From: a virus
Reading direction: 5' to 3' (one strand)
Virus record (IMG/VR): IMGVR_UViG_3300047554_000460
Location: 1 to 22,858 of that record
DNA length: 22,858 nucleotides
The stretch's first letter is position 1. Every line of letters starts with the position of its first letter. Below, in pieces: positions 20,221 through 22,858 of this stretch. Both the position numbers and the translations under genes were made by a program. The notes below the pieces were generated by a model. It was not told the DNA's origin, did no database searches, and was given only the letters and a program-made list of their open reading frames with translations.

Positions 20221-22497
20221 ATGGAAACTTATAAAGTAGGACAAGCACCATGGGAGACACAGGATGTACCATCTGGTAGTTTTCCTGTAGGGCAAGCTCC
20301 GTGGGAATTACCAGAAAAGAAACCAAGTTTTCTTAAGAGTATGTATAAGGCAATAGCTGAGCCTGTTGCTAATATTGTTGCTCGACCTGTCCAGCTTGCA
20401 CAAACTTTAGTAGGAGCAAAACCTATTGAAGGGACTTACGCAGGACTTGATATAAATAATCCTCAAAATGTACGAGATGTTATAAAAGATGTAGGAAGAG
20501 GAGCTGAGACTGTAGCACTAGGAATTGGTGGTGCTGGAACAGTAGGTGCTGTAAAAACAGGTCTTAAAGGTCTCATTGCTCAAGGAGCTAAGCAAGAAGC
20601 TAAGGTAGGATTACAATCAGGTCTTTTGTCTGGTTTTGGTATTGGTCTTGAACAAGCTTCAGAACAACCACCAGAAGAAGCTTTTAATACTGTTTTTGGT
20701 AGCACAGCTCTAGGAGGTGTTTTAGGTACTGTGGGAGGGGCTGTGTTAGGTTCTGCTACACCACTTGTGGCAAGAGGAGTCTCAGGAGTTAGAAAATTTG
20801 CAAATGTTGGAGAACTTCAAACAAAACTTTCTGAGGGGTATCAAAAGATATTAAACCCGACTGCTAAGCAATTAAAAGCAGATAAAAGATTTGGTAATGA
20901 TTCTTTCCAATTTCTAGCAAAAGAAGTTCCTGATTTACCTTTAGAAGTTAGAGACGGAAGAATTTATGCTGATGATGCTATTGAAATGGCAAAACAAAAA
21001 TATACTGCGGAAGCTACTGCGTATAAACCTATAATAAGAAATAGTGGAAAGTATATTGATATTGATGAAGTAATAACAAAAGCTAAAAAACAAGCTAAAC
21101 AAGAATTTGATGGTAGTGATTTGACTCGTGCCGAACAGCAAATAGAAGATGAGGTAAATTCATTTTTAAGAAATACCCCTCAAGATGTAAATGTTACAGC
21201 TAATGGTAAGAGATTTGTTGCTTTAGATAGGGCTGATGACATTAAATCTTATTCTTGGGCAAGAGGTAGAGGATGGGGAACTCCTGAAGCCGAAGTGTGG
21301 AATGACACAAATAACCTAATAGGTCATGCTTTTAAAGATGCAATTGAAAAAGAGCTACCAAATGCTCCTATTAAAGCTATGAATAAAAGATTAGGACAAT
21401 GGAAAAATGCTATTGATATGCTTGAAAGAAGAAACGCACAAGTATCAGGCTCAGGAGGAAAACTTACTAAAATGGTTATTAAAAGTGTCGGTACTTCAGT
21501 TGGTGCTGGACTAGGAGGTCAAGAAGGTATAGGCAGTGGAGTAACTGGTGCTGGTACTGGTTTTCTTACAGCAACAATCTTAGCTAATTTGATTGCTAAT
21601 CCTAATGTAAGACTTGCTGTAGTGAGACAATTACTTAAACGATTGGATAAAGCAGGAAGAAGAGACATGATACAAGAAGCTCAGGATATTCTCCAAATGG
21701 AAGCAGAAAAATACCTATTACCTAGTGCAGGGCAAAGTTCTTTTAGAGAAGCTACGCAGGAAGCTATTAAATTACCTCAGAGTGCTAGAGAAACAAATTT
21801 AGGTCTTGATGAAGTAAGAGGTGTTCAATCTAATCCTATCCAACGAGCAATGACAGAGCCTATGCAAGCTCCCACCACACAAGAAACTATAAATTCAAAC
21901 ATACCAGAAACTATACCACCTCAATCTAATAACTCAATACCTAACAAACAAGGAGGGTTTAGTAAAATTGGATTACTTGCAAGTGCTACTGGAGCAACTG
22001 CACTTGGAGCTACACAGATTGATGGTAAAGAAAAAGAAACACCAACAAAACAACCAATAGTACAAGCAGAAACTCCAAAGACACCAGAAGATAAAGCTAC
22101 AGCTAACGCAGAAAAGAAGTATGGTATTAAATTTCCTAAAGGTTTTCTAAAAGCTGTAAGAGAACAAGAATCAAGTAATAAAGATAATCCTAAAAATCTA
22201 AGACTATCTATGGGGCTAACTGATTCTGCTATGAAAGAGCTTGGCAAAGATGCTCTTCCTAATACTTCAATAGAAAATGTAATGCAAAATTCAGCTAATT
22301 ATCTTGCTTTAAAATCTAAACTTAAAAAAGCAGATGGAAGGGTAATTGACCTTACTACACCTGAAAATCAAATAAAATGGTATGTACAAAGGTATGTTGG
22401 TCTACTACCAAATGAATCAAGAATGATAAACGGAGAAAAAGTTTCCTACGACAAAATATACAAATCATTTGAAAAGCTACTAGCTAAATATCAATAA
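20221..22497 (+). CDS. Large internal/ejection protein with a degenerate transglycosylase-like C-terminus
   Basis: The 758-residue protein starts directly after the previous stop. It opens with two copies of VGQAPWE (about 6-12 and 23-29), probably a short sorting or docking motif. Several Gly/Ala-rich hydrophobic stretches follow (ALGIGGAGTVGAV, ALGGVLGTVGGAVLGSA, GTSVGAGLGGQEGIGSG, LLASATGATALGA) that could insert in a membrane, as in ejection proteins. A central helical, charged region (about 190-430) and a Q/P-rich linker (500-580) lead to a C-terminal domain. There PKGFLKAVREQESSNKDNPK (E650) followed by RLSMGLTDSAMKELG resembles the SLT lysozyme-like fold, with the usual GLMQ replaced by GLTD. 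Whether it still cleaves peptidoglycan is unknown. It probably breaches the cell wall and membrane at DNA entry. Confidence 0.6.
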   Translation: METYKVGQAPWETQDVPSGSFPVGQAPWELPEKKPSFLKSMYKAIAEPVANIVARPVQLAQTLVGAKPIEGTYAGLDINNPQNVRDVIKDVGRGAETVALGIGGAGTVGAVKTGLKGLIAQGAKQEAKVGLQSGLLSGFGIGLEQASEQPPEEAFNTVFGSTALGGVLGTVGGAVLGSATPLVARGVSGVRKFANVGELQTKLSEGYQKILNPTAKQLKADKRFGNDSFQFLAKEVPDLPLEVRDGRIYADDAIEMAKQKYTAEATAYKPIIRNSGKYIDIDEVITKAKKQAKQEFDGSDLTRAEQQIEDEVNSFLRNTPQDVNVTANGKRFVALDRADDIKSYSWARGRGWGTPEAEVWNDTNNLIGHAFKDAIEKELPNAPIKAMNKRLGQWKNAIDMLERRNAQVSGSGGKLTKMVIKSVGTSVGAGLGGQEGIGSGVTGAGTGFLTATILANLIANPNVRLAVVRQLLKRLDKAGRRDMIQEAQDILQMEAEKYLLPSAGQSSFREATQEAIKLPQSARETNLGLDEVRGVQSNPIQRAMTEPMQAPTTQETINSNIPETIPPQSNNSIPNKQGGFSKIGLLASATGATALGATQIDGKEKETPTKQPIVQAETPKTPEDKATANAEKKYGIKFPKGFLKAVREQESSNKDNPKNLRLSMGLTDSAMKELGKDALPNTSIENVMQNSANYLALKSKLKKADGRVIDLTTPENQIKWYVQRYVGLLPNESRMINGEKVSYDKIYKSFEKLLAKYQ

Positions 22498-22498
22498 A

Positions 22499-22858
22499 AT
22501 GGATAGAGAAGCGATATTTCAAGACTTAAATATAGATGTAATAACAGGAGTACAAGTTCTTGATATGTTAGATGTAACTACAGATGAATTGGTAATACCT
22601 CAAAGGTTTAGCAGACTAAAGAGTGTTATTAATTTTCTTAAACAATTTCCTGAAGATACACAAAGATTGCTTATAAATAAATCAGTAAGGAGTAAAGCTG
22701 TAGATAAACTTAACCACTTCTTTGAGTATACTGTTTTGCTAAAACAGAAAGGAGAATATGAAGAAATGCTCAAAAACATTGAAAATGAGAAATCAGTAAT
22801 ACTAGAAACAGATGAGAAGTTTAAAGAAGTTGAAGATAGATTTAATGATGTCTCAGGA
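22499..22858 (+). CDS. N-terminal part of a helical protein, cut by the window end
   Basis: An ATG one base after the preceding stop opens a frame that runs to the window edge (120 codons, no stop). The visible part is helical and charged, with hydrophobic heptads (RLKSVINFLKQFPEDTQRLL) and a coiled-coil-like end (EYEEMLKNIENEKSVILETD, then EKFKEVEDRFNDVSG). It has no catalytic motif. Coming after the ejection proteins, it may be another internal protein or an assembly factor. The family is unknown, and the missing C-terminus may hold the informative domain. Confidence 0.6.
   Translation, partial: MDREAIFQDLNIDVITGVQVLDMLDVTTDELVIPQRFSRLKSVINFLKQFPEDTQRLLINKSVRSKAVDKLNHFFEYTVLLKQKGEYEEMLKNIENEKSVILETDEKFKEVEDRFNDVSG

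Noticed and set aside
1-22858. Recoded stop codons (TGA as Trp or Gly, or TAG as an amino acid)
   Set aside because: All core genes are full length under the standard code, have no internal TGA or TAG, use TGG and GGN normally, and two genes end properly in TGA and four in TAG.
1-22858. tRNA genes, CRISPR arrays, insertion sequences, integrase or attachment sites
   Set aside because: No cloverleaf, no regularly spaced repeats, no transposase or recombinase motifs and no long terminal repeats were seen by eye. Gaps between genes are at most about 100 bases, so there is no long empty stretch to hide such elements.

Overview
The window is the packaging and virion-structure region of an AT-rich, tailed double-stranded DNA phage or prophage. 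All 26 genes called lie on the + strand. The gene order (small terminase, large terminase, portal, scaffold, capsid, head-tail connector, beta-propeller tail hub, large internal proteins) matches that of a P22-like podovirus. No tail tube, sheath or tape-measure gene is visible. The capsid protein looks like the SU10/DUF5309 branch of the HK97 fold. The host cannot be named from this window. Three traits constrain it: almost no start codon has a Shine-Dalgarno sequence, promoters are of the -35/-10 sigma70 kind with 17-nt spacers, and stops are 20 TAA, 4 TAG and 2 TGA among 26 complete gene ends. The missing Shine-Dalgarno recalls Bacteroidota, but the promoters do not. A Patescibacteria/CPR or other uncultured host is possible; this is only inference.

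Layout. 1-230: the end of an unknown gene and a 41-residue exported or membrane peptide. 216-244: a near-consensus promoter. 274-2237: a helix-turn-helix/zinc-ribbon protein and the two terminase subunits. 2234-2262: a promoter that starts transcription at or next to the portal ATG. 2269-6036: portal, a small head-module protein, scaffold and major capsid protein, closed by a strong terminator. 6096-13344: an accessory cassette with a GroEL-like chaperonin, glycosyltransferases, two methyltransferase-like proteins, a cytidylyltransferase and two unknown small proteins, in tightly overlapping genes. 13334-13424: a promoter that runs directly into a terminator and could make a short RNA. 13442-18671: connector, beta-rich appendage proteins and a beta-propeller tail hub. 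18668-18696: another promoter. 18703 to the end: large internal or ejection-type proteins and a truncated last gene.

How it may work together. Terminase and portal package DNA into a shell built from scaffold and capsid protein. The phage chaperonin, placed just after the capsid gene, may help fold that protein. The glycosyltransferase/methyltransferase/nucleotidyltransferase block probably builds and attaches a decorated sugar, either on the virion or on the host surface. The cassette is flanked by terminators and has its own promoter, like a moron inserted between capsid and connector genes.

The most unusual signals are: (1) a promoter present three times, with an identical 12-nt element around the -35 that contains the upstream gene's stop codon, and which in two copies makes the next gene leaderless; (2) a chaperonin that lacks the equatorial segment contacting the nucleotide in GroEL and has no GroES partner in the window; (3) a groEL promoter nested inside the capsid terminator hairpin; (4) a promoter-terminator unit that could express a roughly 56-nt RNA.
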